DNA of 9,870 nt from Nitrososphaerota archaeon (GTDB lineage Archaea > Thermoproteota > Nitrososphaeria > Nitrososphaerales > CADDZS01): positions 1 through 9,870 of the forward strand of contig JABDCJ010000073.1 of the NCBI GenBank assembly GCA_013288145.1, in the 5' to 3' direction. The notes under the pieces are model-generated. The model worked only from the letters and a program-made list of their open reading frames with translations, did not search any database and was not told the DNA's origin. Below are positions 1 to 6,532 of the stretch, one piece after another; the stretch's first letter is position 1; every line of letters starts with the position of its first letter. A program made the translations under genes and the position numbers.

Positions 1-17
1 ATAGTTGGAGAACGCTA

Positions 18-860
18 ATGCTGCTTTGGGTTACTGAGGAACTTGTTTCTGCGAAGCCTAGGTCAACGAAGCCGATTGTGTTTGCTGTTGACTGGACTTT
101 TGCCAGAACTCCTGGGTTACCAGGTGCTGTGAGTCCTGAAAGTGCGACCGCATTGTTAGAAGTTGAAGAGCATGTTGGAGTTCCAAGATATCCGCACGCA
201 GTATCTTCGGTTCCAGATGGAAGGTCAGAGCGCGCGCGTATAGCAGGTGCAGGAAATCGAGACGTCCTCTTTGATTTTGGCTCGGGCTGGGGACAGACTA
301 TGATTGTTGCCCTCACTGAATATGATCTCAGGATGGCGGTGGGAATTGAAATCGATCCTGAAAGGTGTGAAGAGGCCTCGCGTAGACTCGATGAGTGGGC
401 AATTCTTAGGCCAGAATTGAGTCTACGATTCAGAATCGTGGAGGGGGATTATTATGACGTAGCTCAAGCACAGATTCCGGAAGCGCCCATCGAGGAGGCG
501 ACAATTGTGTACTACGGCCATGGTAACTTGATTTCAGTAATCGCTGATTTGGAGGAAATTGGGTGGAAAGATGTGACTGCAAATGACAAAAGGCGCCTGG
601 TGTATAAATTTCCTTACGTTTTTCCAGAGATCATGCCAGACGTTGTGGACTTTCCTTATTTTGTCTCAAAGTATCCATTTACGACCACGGCTTCTGAATC
701 CGATTGGCTTTCGAAAGTGACTGGGATGACAAAATCATCCCTGCATCCAGGCGCTCCCGACTCTGTCGAGATGTGGATGCAATTGAAACACGACCTTCGT
801 CTTACTCAAAAAGTGCAATTGTTCGCCGAGTATATGAGAAGATTAGAGAGTATTTTGTAA
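18..860 (+). CDS. Class I SAM-dependent methyltransferase, DOT1-like motif I
   Basis: A 280-residue protein with a Rossmann-type SAM-binding core in its middle. Motif I is at residues 83-93 (VLFDFGSGWGQ), the acidic residue after strand 2 is in GIEIDP (109-114), a third motif EGDYYD lies at 142-147, and the motif-IV strand is near 162-169 (TIVYYGHG). The D-x-GSG-x-G form followed by GIE resembles DOT1-type and related methyltransferases, but similarity to DOT1 beyond the core is not visible, so the substrate is unknown. Residues 1-78 precede the core and have no recognisable domain. After motif IV there is a long aromatic and proline-rich stretch (196-225) that may shape the substrate pocket. 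The ATG at 18 is preceded by TTGGAG at 5-10 with a 7-base spacer, which supports this start. The gene stands alone on its strand and ends cleanly at TAA. The fold assignment is confident and the target is not. Confidence 0.8.
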   Translation: MLLWVTEELVSAKPRSTKPIVFAVDWTFARTPGLPGAVSPESATALLEVEEHVGVPRYPHAVSSVPDGRSERARIAGAGNRDVLFDFGSGWGQTMIVALTEYDLRMAVGIEIDPERCEEASRRLDEWAILRPELSLRFRIVEGDYYDVAQAQIPEAPIEEATIVYYGHGNLISVIADLEEIGWKDVTANDKRRLVYKFPYVFPEIMPDVVDFPYFVSKYPFTTTASESDWLSKVTGMTKSSLHPGAPDSVEMWMQLKHDLRLTQKVQLFAEYMRRLESIL

Positions 861-949
861 GATGCCTATACGAGTGAGCCCAAAACTCGGCAGACAATCT
901 ACTTCGAATACTTGCGATTTGATTGACAAAAATCATGCTTCGATCAGTG

Positions 950-1309
950 TCACCAGGAAAAGAAGATTTTTCTCTTCCTGAGTTCACCAGATAGCTCTTG
1001 CATTCGCGCCCGGAGAAGCTTCGCGGTGTGCAACAATTCAGCGTCGTTCCACTTGCGCAGTTCGAGTGGAGTGAACACGTGATTCGAGACAGTAGCTTCG
1101 GCTATCAAAGACCGTTCTAAGAATTGATCGATCTTCATCCCGGCAGAAGGTTCCAGCGCCTTGCTCCTCGTTGCGTACTCCTCGAGTACTCCCCGCACGA
1201 GCGAGGTCATCGTGCAGTTTTTGGTCTTGGCTTGTTGCGTCAGATAGTCTAACAACGGAAGATCTGAACCCCGGAAATTAATTGGGACGGTAGCTCTCAC
1301 TTCAGTCAA
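950..1309 (-). CDS. Ribbon-helix-helix (CopG/Arc-like) transcriptional regulator
   Basis: Up to 119 residues. Residues 4-46 fit an RHH DNA-binding fold: a short strand (VRATVPINF), helix A (DLPLLDYLTQQAKTKN), a turn, then helix B starting with TMTSLVRGVLEEYA. RHH proteins bind DNA as dimers through the strand and usually repress transcription, often their own. The C-terminal part, about 78-102 (TPLELRKWNDAELLHTAKLL), is a separate small helical domain that recurs in the plus-strand gene at 2138-2350. It may serve oligomerisation or bind a partner. The outermost start is a TTG at 1309. The GTG at 1300 is an alternative that puts the usual RHH strand right at the N-terminus. No clear Shine-Dalgarno sequence is seen for either. 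The RHH call rests on pattern, not on a search. The C-terminal domain has no function I recognise. Confidence 0.7.
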   Translation of the reverse strand: MTEVRATVPINFRGSDLPLLDYLTQQAKTKNCTMTSLVRGVLEEYATRSKALEPSAGMKIDQFLERSLIAEATVSNHVFTPLELRKWNDAELLHTAKLLRARMQELSGELRKRKIFFSW

Positions 1310-1461
1310 TCAGACGATTATCTCCAGATGGTTTAGGTGCAGTGCGATGCGCGCACGCACGGCAAAAAATCAAGGTGAGGTCTCGTTTTAGGAAAAACAA
1401 TTCGTTGAGATAAAGTACGTAGATCAAATTCATCATCGATTTCAGGAAATAGAAATTATCC

Positions 1462-1905
1462 TCAAACTTCTTCGTCCCCGCGTAAGATTAACGCTCTGCA
1501 GGTCTTGTACTTTGGCTCCCATGACGGACCTTCTTTTATCGCACGTTCAAATCCGAGCGGAGTCAGCTTCCACCAACCTTGCTCGCACTCCGGCCCGATG
1601 GGGAGCAGTTGGCGCCGTATTGTCAAATCCTTCCTTCCGAACTTGGTAACTGAGTCAATGACGTTCTTCTTGGATGCCATGTAGACAGCTTGAAGATCCT
1701 CGTCCAACAGTTCCGGATACCACGCCCCGCCACGAATTTCTTTTAGGACGTTGCCGGTTCGCATTCGCCCTTCTTCCGCTCTTGACAATACAACTAATAT
1801 CGGGATTTGTACGTTGGAGCTGGCGGGGCATTTTATGACGATCTCTCGGAACACCTGAGTGCGCGCCCCGCGACATCGGCTTAATCCTCGCCGCAATTTT
1901 TCCAA
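1462..1905 (-). CDS. Mrr N-terminal-like winged-helix protein
   Basis: Up to 147 residues. From about residue 30 the sequence follows the layout of the Mrr_N winged-helix domain: IPILVVLSRAEEGRMRTGNV, then a helical segment with LLDEDLQAVY, then SVTKFGRKDLTIRRQLLPIG, ending in a wing-like WWKLTPLGFERAIKEG. In restriction enzyme Mrr this domain precedes a nuclease domain. Here no PD-(D/E)XK nuclease follows, so the protein is probably a stand-alone DNA-binding regulator. The outer start is a TTG at 1905, which adds an Arg-rich leader of 17 residues that looks unlike the rest. The GTG at 1854, giving VFREIVIKCPASS, may be the true start. It lies 152 bp upstream of the RHH gene on the same strand, so the two could be co-transcribed, although that gap could also hold a separate promoter. 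Its reality as a gene is likely; the family assignment is moderate. Confidence 0.6.
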   Translation of the reverse strand: MEKLRRGLSRCRGARTQVFREIVIKCPASSNVQIPILVVLSRAEEGRMRTGNVLKEIRGGAWYPELLDEDLQAVYMASKKNVIDSVTKFGRKDLTIRRQLLPIGPECEQGWWKLTPLGFERAIKEGPSWEPKYKTCRALILRGDEEV

Positions 1906-2137
1906 TTTCTCACGACCAAAGTCTCTCGGCAGTCATTTCCTGGCATGAGACCCCCGACACCTACATCTGGTCTATTTATCACATGTCTTCGTTCCCAATT
2001 CCAGGAGCTAGTCCCTGCGCCCGTTCTCCCGATTTCCACTAGCTCTTTTTCATTGGTTTTTCAACAGCGATCGAGGAACCTCTCTCTGTGACGAAGCCAT
2101 ATCTGCTTCGAAGGAAGAAAGTAACAATTTCACGAAT

Positions 2138-2350
2138 GTGGCCCGACGTGCCATCGCAGAATACGCGGGGGCGAGAAAGATACGCAAGACAAGCGCAGAG
2201 AATGGAAAACTCGAGGACTATTTGAATGGCTTGTCGAGTAGAGCTGGCTCATATCCTCCCATCGACTATTTGCTCACCCCGCAAGAGCTTGCCAACTGGA
2301 GTGACGAGGACTTGTGGCGCCTCGCTCGGCAATTGAAGGGGAGGAGATAA
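2138..2350 (+). pseudogene. Truncated paralogue of the RHH regulator at 950-1309
   Basis: An open frame of 70 residues from a GTG. It aligns along its length with residues 37-102 of the minus-strand RHH protein: ARRAIAEYA matches VRGVLEEYA, and LLTPQELANWSDEDLWRLARQL matches the C-terminal domain FTPLELRKWNDAELLHTAKLL. The strand and first helix needed for RHH DNA binding are missing. Just upstream, another frame encodes VTISRM (about 2121-2138). Removing two bases from GAATGTGG near 2135-2142 would join the frames as TISRMARRAIAEYA, a standard RHH second helix with the same spacing as the paralogue. This suggests a TG insertion that broke the gene. The sequence before that junction does not align convincingly with a full RHH strand and helix, so decay may be wider. 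It could still be expressed as a domain-only protein from the GTG. A terminator-like hairpin follows 13 bp after the stop. Confidence 0.5.
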
Positions 2351-2363
2351 GAAGTAGAGTCCG

Positions 2364-2386
2364 CCCTGCGAAAGCGGGGGTTTTTT
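2364..2386 (+). terminator. GNRA-loop hairpin plus T6, terminator of the 2138-2350 unit
   Basis: The stem CCCTGC (2364-2369) pairs with GCGGGG (2374-2379) with one T-G wobble, closing a GAAA tetraloop (2370-2373). One more G (2380) and TTTTTT (2381-2386) follow. The form is that of a bacterial intrinsic terminator. In archaea the T-run alone can terminate transcription. It sits 13 bp after the upstream stop codon. Confidence 0.6.
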
Positions 2387-2472
2387 CGTTCGATGGTGAA
2401 CGTCAAAAAGATTACAACCGTTAGTTGCAAAACTCTTTCTACCTTTTGCTCTCCCCGTCGAATCAGTACAAG

Positions 2473-2568
2473 CTATCGATGAATTTCTGTTCCTCCCTCT
2501 AACGTCTCGATCATCCTCCTTACGGCATAGCGAAGCACTTCTGCTTTCGTGGGCGCTTTCAAGTAATC
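2473..2568 (-). pseudogene. Remnant of an RHH-type regulator (second helix)
   Basis: An open stretch of 31 codons bounded by stops encodes LKAPTKAEVLRYAVRRMIET, which matches the conserved turn and second helix of RHH proteins (T-x-AEVLR-x-A). The in-frame TAG directly before it and the lack of a normal start argue that it is a fragment. In another frame just upstream, MRFNF resembles the RHH strand, but the gap between strand and helix is too short for an intact fold. It would be the third RHH-like element in 1.6 kb. The short length keeps confidence low. Confidence 0.3.
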
Positions 2569-3163
2569 CTAGAAAATTGAATCGCATACTATGGTTTTGT
2601 TGTCTAAATATCCAGGCTCGACACCACTATAGTTTTCCAATGGATGGTCTTAGCATTCGCTGGTGGATATTCGAGATAAGAAACTAGCAAACAAGAAGAC
2701 ACCCTTTCGCAAATCCGGCGAGGTTCGCCGATCAACCGAGGACTGATCAGTTCCTTTGTAGACCTACCCGGTTTGAAAATTTCTCTTCGTCACAATTGAA
2801 GCAGGGATTCTAAGTAAAGGTTTCAAACGAGCAAGGATTCTTCCCGTCGATAATATCTGCAATTACGAATTGACTGCGATGCTCGTGCGTACGTTGCCCT
2901 AATCCCTTTACATTCATTATTTTCTTGCCCTCTCTTAGCATTCCTTCCTTGTTGCCATCTGGACTTTTCAATCTCCTAGCTATCGAAGTTCGTCAAAGGT
3001 TAACTAGGCCGACATCGCCAATTGTCCCTAGATTGATAAATAAACGCAGATGCAGGCAGGTGAAAGCATTTGATCGCCTAAAAATGCACAACAAGATCAG
3101 ACAACCACAATTGAACGCAGTAAAGCTGCAAATGATCTCAGGGGGAGGCGTCTGAAGCTCCAT

Positions 3164-4324
3164 TTGGGAAAACTCACACCGGAAATGGGGCAAAAAATCC
3201 GAAGCATCTATTCGAAAAAACCAAGCTACAAGGCAGTGGTCGACGAGCTAGGCGAACAAGGGATCCGCGTTGATGCCCGAACGGTCAAGAAACACATTCA
3301 AGAAGAAGCAGCAAGCCATGCAACAATAGCCCGGAATCGGGATGAAACATTGCCGACGGGTAAAAGTAAAGATGATTATCAAAAATCATCCGATGAAGAG
3401 TTGGTGAGCAGGGCGATAACATTTTTCAAGCAGAACATCTCCCTCGTGGACGTCTCGATTGCAACGGGCATGACGCCGGAGAAGACCTCCAAACTCTATG
3501 CGGGCTATCTCGAACTCGACGGGCGAGGGATTCTCAATGAGCTTTATCACACCTATGGACGTGAGAAGATCTTGCAAATGAAACGGTCACTGGACCTTGG
3601 CGCCAATGTTGCGTGGATGACGGATATGATCGACAGTTTGAATGACGAGCGCTCTTCGTTAGTCGAGAATGTAGATCTTTTGACGGACGAGATTGACACT
3701 CTCACTTCGCGCTATGTCTCGCTGGATAAGACTCGGCGGCAGCTGAAAGCCAGCAATGAAAAATTGCGGGAAGATAAGGGTGATCTCGAGTTTGAAAAGA
3801 AAATCTTGGAGCAAGAGATCGAGCGTTACAAGAAGAGCGACTATGTCGTCAACACACTGCGGCAGCTCAAAGATGGCCTCGAGGAGATAATGGAAGAGAC
3901 CGGGTTCAACACTATTATCAACATGCTCCACGATGCGATCGTCGCGCAATTATCAAAGAACCCAGACTATGTCGAAACATTTCTGACATACTTCAAAATT
4001 CCCAAAGGACAGCGTCAGCTTCTGAGACTCACCCCGCCGGAGGAACTCCTGAAAAAGATCTTCGATGACTTGGACCTCGAACTTTATAGAAGAAGTGCAA
4101 TCCGTTGGTCAATCGAGCGCAGGCGACGGGAAATGCTGGCAAGTACGAAACAAACAGCTACACCTTCCCTGGTATCAGTCCCGCGTTCTCCGGCAGCGAT
4201 AGGCAATAAAAAACCGCCTGTGCCCATTCCGAAACTGCAGGTGAATCCCAAGTTTTCGACGCCCGCTCCTAAAAATACTCTCCGCCCGGGTTCCCCGGGC
4301 CCAGTCACTTCGATCAAGTATTGA
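3164..4324 (+). CDS. Tandem helix-turn-helix protein with long coiled coil
   Basis: A 386-residue protein of modular build. Residues 8-46 form a first HTH-like unit (KIRSIYSKKPSYKAVVDELG, ending RTVKKHI). Residues 80-117 look like a second one (RAITFFKQNISLVDVSIATG). A coiled coil follows at about 151-226, rich in Glu, Lys and Leu heptads. Then comes a helical domain at 227-325, and a Pro/Ser/Lys-rich tail to the end that is probably disordered. The build resembles DNA-binding coiled-coil proteins such as plasmid KfrA-type or chromosome-organising factors, but no specific family is recognised. The TTG start at 3164 follows GGAGG (3144-3148) by 15 bases, which is long. The frame is open back to a TGA at 3071 with no ATG, GTG or TTG in between, and an in-frame ATG at 3185 is the alternative. 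A smaller HTH gene follows 114 bp downstream on the same strand. Confidence 0.75.
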   Translation: MGKLTPEMGQKIRSIYSKKPSYKAVVDELGEQGIRVDARTVKKHIQEEAASHATIARNRDETLPTGKSKDDYQKSSDEELVSRAITFFKQNISLVDVSIATGMTPEKTSKLYAGYLELDGRGILNELYHTYGREKILQMKRSLDLGANVAWMTDMIDSLNDERSSLVENVDLLTDEIDTLTSRYVSLDKTRRQLKASNEKLREDKGDLEFEKKILEQEIERYKKSDYVVNTLRQLKDGLEEIMEETGFNTIINMLHDAIVAQLSKNPDYVETFLTYFKIPKGQRQLLRLTPPEELLKKIFDDLDLELYRRSAIRWSIERRRREMLASTKQTATPSLVSVPRSPAAIGNKKPPVPIPKLQVNPKFSTPAPKNTLRPGSPGPVTSIKY

Positions 4325-4438
4325 GGTAAGGAACTTCAGAGCAGCCCGTATGGAATGTTCGCCCGACAACATCTTGCTTTTGCTAAATGCAGATAAAGAA
4401 CAGATCTTACTGGGCAAGTGAGAAGATGAAACTGCTCT

Positions 4439-4924
4439 ATGAGTGAAACTAATTCTCAGGCTATTTCCTTGGATTCGCCTTCCCAGTACGAATTGGTAGA
4501 GGAATCCGACGAGACGAAGAAGAGACGTTTGGCTCGTGAGAAGAGGCAAAAATCTGCCGCCGAAACCATGGTCAATTCGCCCGTTTTCTCGCCTTCATCT
4601 TTACTACCAAGCCGAAAGGATCTTACTATGAAGATTCAAGATCCTGGCGTGGAGCGGCCAGCATCCCCTGTTCAAGCCACGCGTTTTACTACCAAGAGTC
4701 AAGCTCCACTTCTAACTGATTGGGAAACTCGAATGCTCGAGAGCGTCGGGATAAGGGGTGTCAAAGCTACGGCTCTTGAAATGCAAACTACAAAAAACTA
4801 CATCCACCAAAGGATGTACCGCATAAAATTGAAGCTCGTAAAAGCCAGAACCTTTCAAAGGGACATAGAAACTCTCTGCTTTAGATTCCCGAGTTTGAGA
4901 GGATTCATGGATTGGTACTCGTAG
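4439..4924 (+). CDS. Small protein with C-terminal LuxR/sigma-4-like HTH
   Basis: A 161-residue protein. Residues 1-88 are Ser/Pro-rich and probably disordered, with a basic patch KKRRLAREKRQK at 27-38. Residues 91-136 read as a LuxR or sigma region-4-type helix-turn-helix: LTDWETRML, then a turn with GIRGVKATALEMQ, then the recognition helix TTKNYIHQRMYRIKLKL. The remaining tail (137-161) is aromatic. No receiver or sensor domain is present, so it is likely a simple DNA-binding accessory factor. It follows the tandem-HTH/coiled-coil gene on the same strand with a 114-bp gap, and it ends only 36 bp from the stop of the oppositely transcribed Thr-rich gene. No good Shine-Dalgarno sequence is seen before the ATG. 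The HTH assignment is by pattern; partner and target are unknown. Confidence 0.65.
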   Translation: MSETNSQAISLDSPSQYELVEESDETKKRRLAREKRQKSAAETMVNSPVFSPSSLLPSRKDLTMKIQDPGVERPASPVQATRFTTKSQAPLLTDWETRMLESVGIRGVKATALEMQTTKNYIHQRMYRIKLKLVKARTFQRDIETLCFRFPSLRGFMDWYS

Positions 4925-4960
4925 CGGGTCGCTCAAAAGCTTCGTTACAAAGGCCGAGAA

Positions 4961-5914
4961 TCAGACGCCAAAGCAAGTGGTATCCGTCTCAGTTGTCGTA
5001 GTGGTCCCGGGATTCAAAGTTGAGGAGGTCGTTTCCGTAACCGTCCCGGTTATTGTCGTAAACGTTTCCGTCGTATGATAAACGATCGTGTAGACGGTGT
5101 CCCCGTAAGAGGTCGTCGTGACAGTTGTAGTACTTGGAACCACGGCGCTAGAAGTTAGAGTGCTCGTAGTGGTGGTTGGACTCGTGACCGAATTTACGCT
5201 CGTACGGGTCACATGCTTTGTAACAGTCTTGGTCACCGTCACCGTCTTTGTCGTGGTTCGATGGCTAATCCAGTTTGGCGAAATTGCTTGAGGGCTTTGA
5301 TTCGGAGCATTTGTCGGTACGCAACAAATAGAGCTTCCTGCGCATCCCGATGTTTCAGTGGCTAATAGAGTAGAGGTTGTGGTTGTTGTCTCCGTCGCAA
5401 GCGGCTGAGTGAGCGTGGAGGTCAAAGTTGTGGTCGTATCCCCGGAGATAATTGTTACATCAAACACAGATTCGCTTGCGGTAAAGGTTGCGGTGATAGT
5501 ATCCGTCTCAGTTGTCGGGCTCGTGGAAGTCACGATAGTAGTCACGGTAACAGTCGACTCCGGGTGGGTCGTGACGTTTATCGTGCATGTGCCCGTCTTT
5601 GTGGTGTACGTGACGTGGGTGACAGTTTTTGTAACCGTCTTCACCCCCACTTGCCCTAACATAATATTGTTGACTGGCGCGCCAGCCAGATTACAGGAAG
5701 AGGGAGCTGAAGATGTCTTCGACGTAGAGCACTGCGACGACGTTGAAACAGTTACGGTGGTCGTAGTCGGCGTGCTACCGGCACAAAGGATCCCAGGAAG
5801 GACTCCTGCCTGGTTGGCAGACGCAAAAGAAGAACCGAGGGAGAAGCTTAGTGCGACGATAATTACGAGAGGCACAACTGCGAGTGGTCTTAGTGATTTC
5901 CCGGTAAGCGACAT
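4961..5914 (-). CDS. Exported Thr-rich, mucin-like surface protein
   Basis: About 317 residues from the ATG at 5914. It opens with a Sec-type signal peptide: a basic start MSLTGKSLRP, a hydrophobic core AVVPLVIIVALSF, and a likely cleavage near SFASA-NQ. The mature chain is dominated by Thr with Ser and Val, in runs such as TKTVTVTKTVTKHVTRT and VKTVTKTVTHVTYTTK, which suggests heavy O-glycosylation and an extended form. Eight cysteines are spread through it, including SSICCVP and a C-terminal TTCFGV. There is no C-terminal membrane anchor or sorting motif, so it is either released or held by other surface proteins. An upstream in-frame start at 5956 exists, but the TATA-like element at 5947-5953 and the position of the signal peptide favour 5914. 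Threonine-coding bias creates a long antisense open frame at 5409-5999 that is a shadow. Function is unknown. Confidence 0.75.
   Translation of the reverse strand: MSLTGKSLRPLAVVPLVIIVALSFSLGSSFASANQAGVLPGILCAGSTPTTTTVTVSTSSQCSTSKTSSAPSSCNLAGAPVNNIMLGQVGVKTVTKTVTHVTYTTKTGTCTINVTTHPESTVTVTTIVTSTSPTTETDTITATFTASESVFDVTIISGDTTTTLTSTLTQPLATETTTTTSTLLATETSGCAGSSICCVPTNAPNQSPQAISPNWISHRTTTKTVTVTKTVTKHVTRTSVNSVTSPTTTTSTLTSSAVVPSTTTVTTTSYGDTVYTIVYHTTETFTTITGTVTETTSSTLNPGTTTTTETDTTCFGV
4980..5517. repeat. Exact 19-bp direct repeat inside the Thr-rich gene
   Basis: GTATCCGTCTCAGTTGTCG occurs at 4980-4998 and again at 5499-5517. On the minus strand both copies encode TTETDT, one near the C-terminus and one in the middle of the protein. 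The identity at DNA level suggests internal duplication or gene conversion in a low-complexity coding region. Confidence 0.7.
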
Positions 5915-5946
5915 ATTCAGATGCGGCTTCCGAATCGAGCATCCGC

Positions 5947-5953
5947 TATTAAA
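5947..5953 (-). promoter_or_regulatory. TATA-like element for the Thr-rich surface protein
   Basis: Read on the minus strand the sequence is TTTAATA, centred about 36 bp upstream of the ATG at 5914. That gives a predicted transcription start some 10 nt before the start codon, a near-leaderless arrangement common in archaea. It lies in the 113-bp gap shared with the divergent 6028 gene. It is a single-motif call. Confidence 0.35.
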
Positions 5954-6027
5954 CAAAACGTTTTCACGAAAGCTATTCTATCACGATATCGGCAAATGAT
6001 ATACTTCTTCTGTCTTTTTTGTTGTGA

Positions 6028-6222
6028 TTGTTTTCGATTTCGACTTCTTCAAATAACCGTATCGCAACTTATGTAAATAGGTCTTTTTCCCAAGCCTCAC
6101 TTATCAACGACTCATCGATAACTCAAATGATGGCAATCTCGGTTGCTGTGATCGTAGTTGCAGTAGTCTCAACGTGGTACCTGCGGCGACGACGAGATTT
6201 AGAGCCTCTCCCGCAGAGATAG
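6028..6222 (+). CDS. Small single-span membrane protein
   Basis: A 64-residue protein. Residues 1-33 are Ser/Asn-rich and polar. Residues 34-52 (MMAISVAVIVVAVVSTWYL) form one hydrophobic span, followed directly by RRRR (53-56) and a short polar tail. By the positive-inside rule the N-terminus faces out and the C-terminus stays in the cytoplasm. The start is a TTG at 6028 right after a TGA. ATGs at 6127 and 6130 would leave only the span and tail. A TATA-like GATATACT at 5998-6005 would make the TTG transcript nearly leaderless. It is transcribed away from the Thr-rich secreted gene and lies between the two exported proteins, so a role in anchoring or secreting surface proteins is possible but not shown. 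A hairpin follows the stop. Confidence 0.5.
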   Translation: MFSISTSSNNRIATYVNRSFSQASLINDSSITQMMAISVAVIVVAVVSTWYLRRRRDLEPLPQR

Positions 6223-6226
6223 AAAA

Positions 6227-6243
6227 GCCTGTTCAAAACGGGC
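6227..6243 (+). terminator. Hairpin after the small membrane protein gene
   Basis: GCCTGTT (6227-6233) pairs with AACGGGC (6237-6243) through seven base pairs with one wobble and a CAA loop. It begins 5 bp after the stop codon at 6222. No T-run follows, so it may stabilise the 3' end rather than terminate transcription. Confidence 0.3.
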
Positions 6244-6378
6244 ATGTCACGAGAAGTCTAAACTCCGACTAGAGATACCTCCAATTGCTCGCTAATGCTC
6301 TAAATAAGTTGTAAACCGACCCTTAGGAACAGGACTGGATAAATAAGGGGAAGAACGAAAAATGAGCAATTTAGAAGA

Positions 6379-6392
6379 CACTCTCGAGAGTG
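6379..6392. repeat. Perfect 14-bp palindrome, candidate operator
   Basis: CACTCTCGAGAGTG is its own reverse complement. It stands in otherwise unstructured intergenic DNA, about 140 bp beyond the stop of the Cys-rich exported protein. It is a candidate site for a dimeric regulator such as an RHH or winged-helix protein. A chance occurrence or an RNA hairpin stem cannot be excluded. Confidence 0.4.
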
Positions 6393-6532
6393 AAGCTCCC
6401 AGTACCCTTAGAATCTGCCCTTGAGTTATTGCAGTGCTCGATCCTCCCAGGCTAGTTATGAGTTGACCAAATATTAGAAATGGCACAGCAATGCAAATGT
6501 ATTTCCAGCAGAAGTGAAAGAAAAATTGTTTG

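Larger units (their letters stand above)
2351..3163. other. Long, mostly gene-free stretch upstream of the HTH/coiled-coil gene
   Basis: About 810 bp without a convincing intact gene. It holds the hairpin terminator at 2364-2386, an RHH-like remnant on the minus strand at 2473-2568, and a TATA-like GATAAATAA at 3036-3044 that could drive the gene starting at 3164 with a leader of roughly 95 nt. A plus-strand frame of 76 residues at 2925-3155 and a minus-strand frame of 112 residues at 2249-2587 are open but have no domain and unprotein-like composition. I see no tRNA, CRISPR array, IS ends or long repeats here. Confidence 0.5.
6223..6532. other. Intergenic stretch with a hairpin, a palindrome and weak small ORFs
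   Basis: Contains the hairpin at 6227-6243 and the perfect 14-bp palindrome CACTCTCGAGAGTG at 6379-6392. A 20-codon plus-strand ORF (6362-6424) begins MSNLEDTLES, with GGGGAAG upstream and an AT-rich GATAAATAAG before that. The palindrome lies inside this mini-ORF. A minus-strand frame of 64 residues at 6292-6486 starts hydrophobic but has no Shine-Dalgarno sequence and no recognisable domain. None of these is a secure gene. Confidence 0.4.

Noticed and set aside
2249..2587. Minus-strand ORF of 112 residues
   Set aside because: It runs through the terminator hairpin and the antisense of the RHH paralogue. Its composition is not protein-like, and part of it covers the RHH remnant in a different frame.
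2717..2729. Short inverted repeat GGCGA...TCGCC
   Set aside because: Five-bp stem with a 3-base loop, expected by chance, with no T-run or gene end beside it.
2925..3155. Plus-strand ORF of 76 residues from a TTG
   Set aside because: Basic and low in structure, no domain, no Shine-Dalgarno sequence, and it spans the likely leader of the gene at 3164.
5409..5999. Plus-strand ORF of 196 residues rich in Val
   Set aside because: It is the antisense of the Thr-rich exported gene. Thr codons ACN read backwards give Val-rich sequence, and there is no domain or plausible hydrophobic pattern.
6292..6486. Minus-strand ORF of 64 residues with a hydrophobic start
   Set aside because: GTG start without a Shine-Dalgarno sequence, no clear membrane span, no recognised family. 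It is left as intergenic, although decay from a membrane protein is possible.
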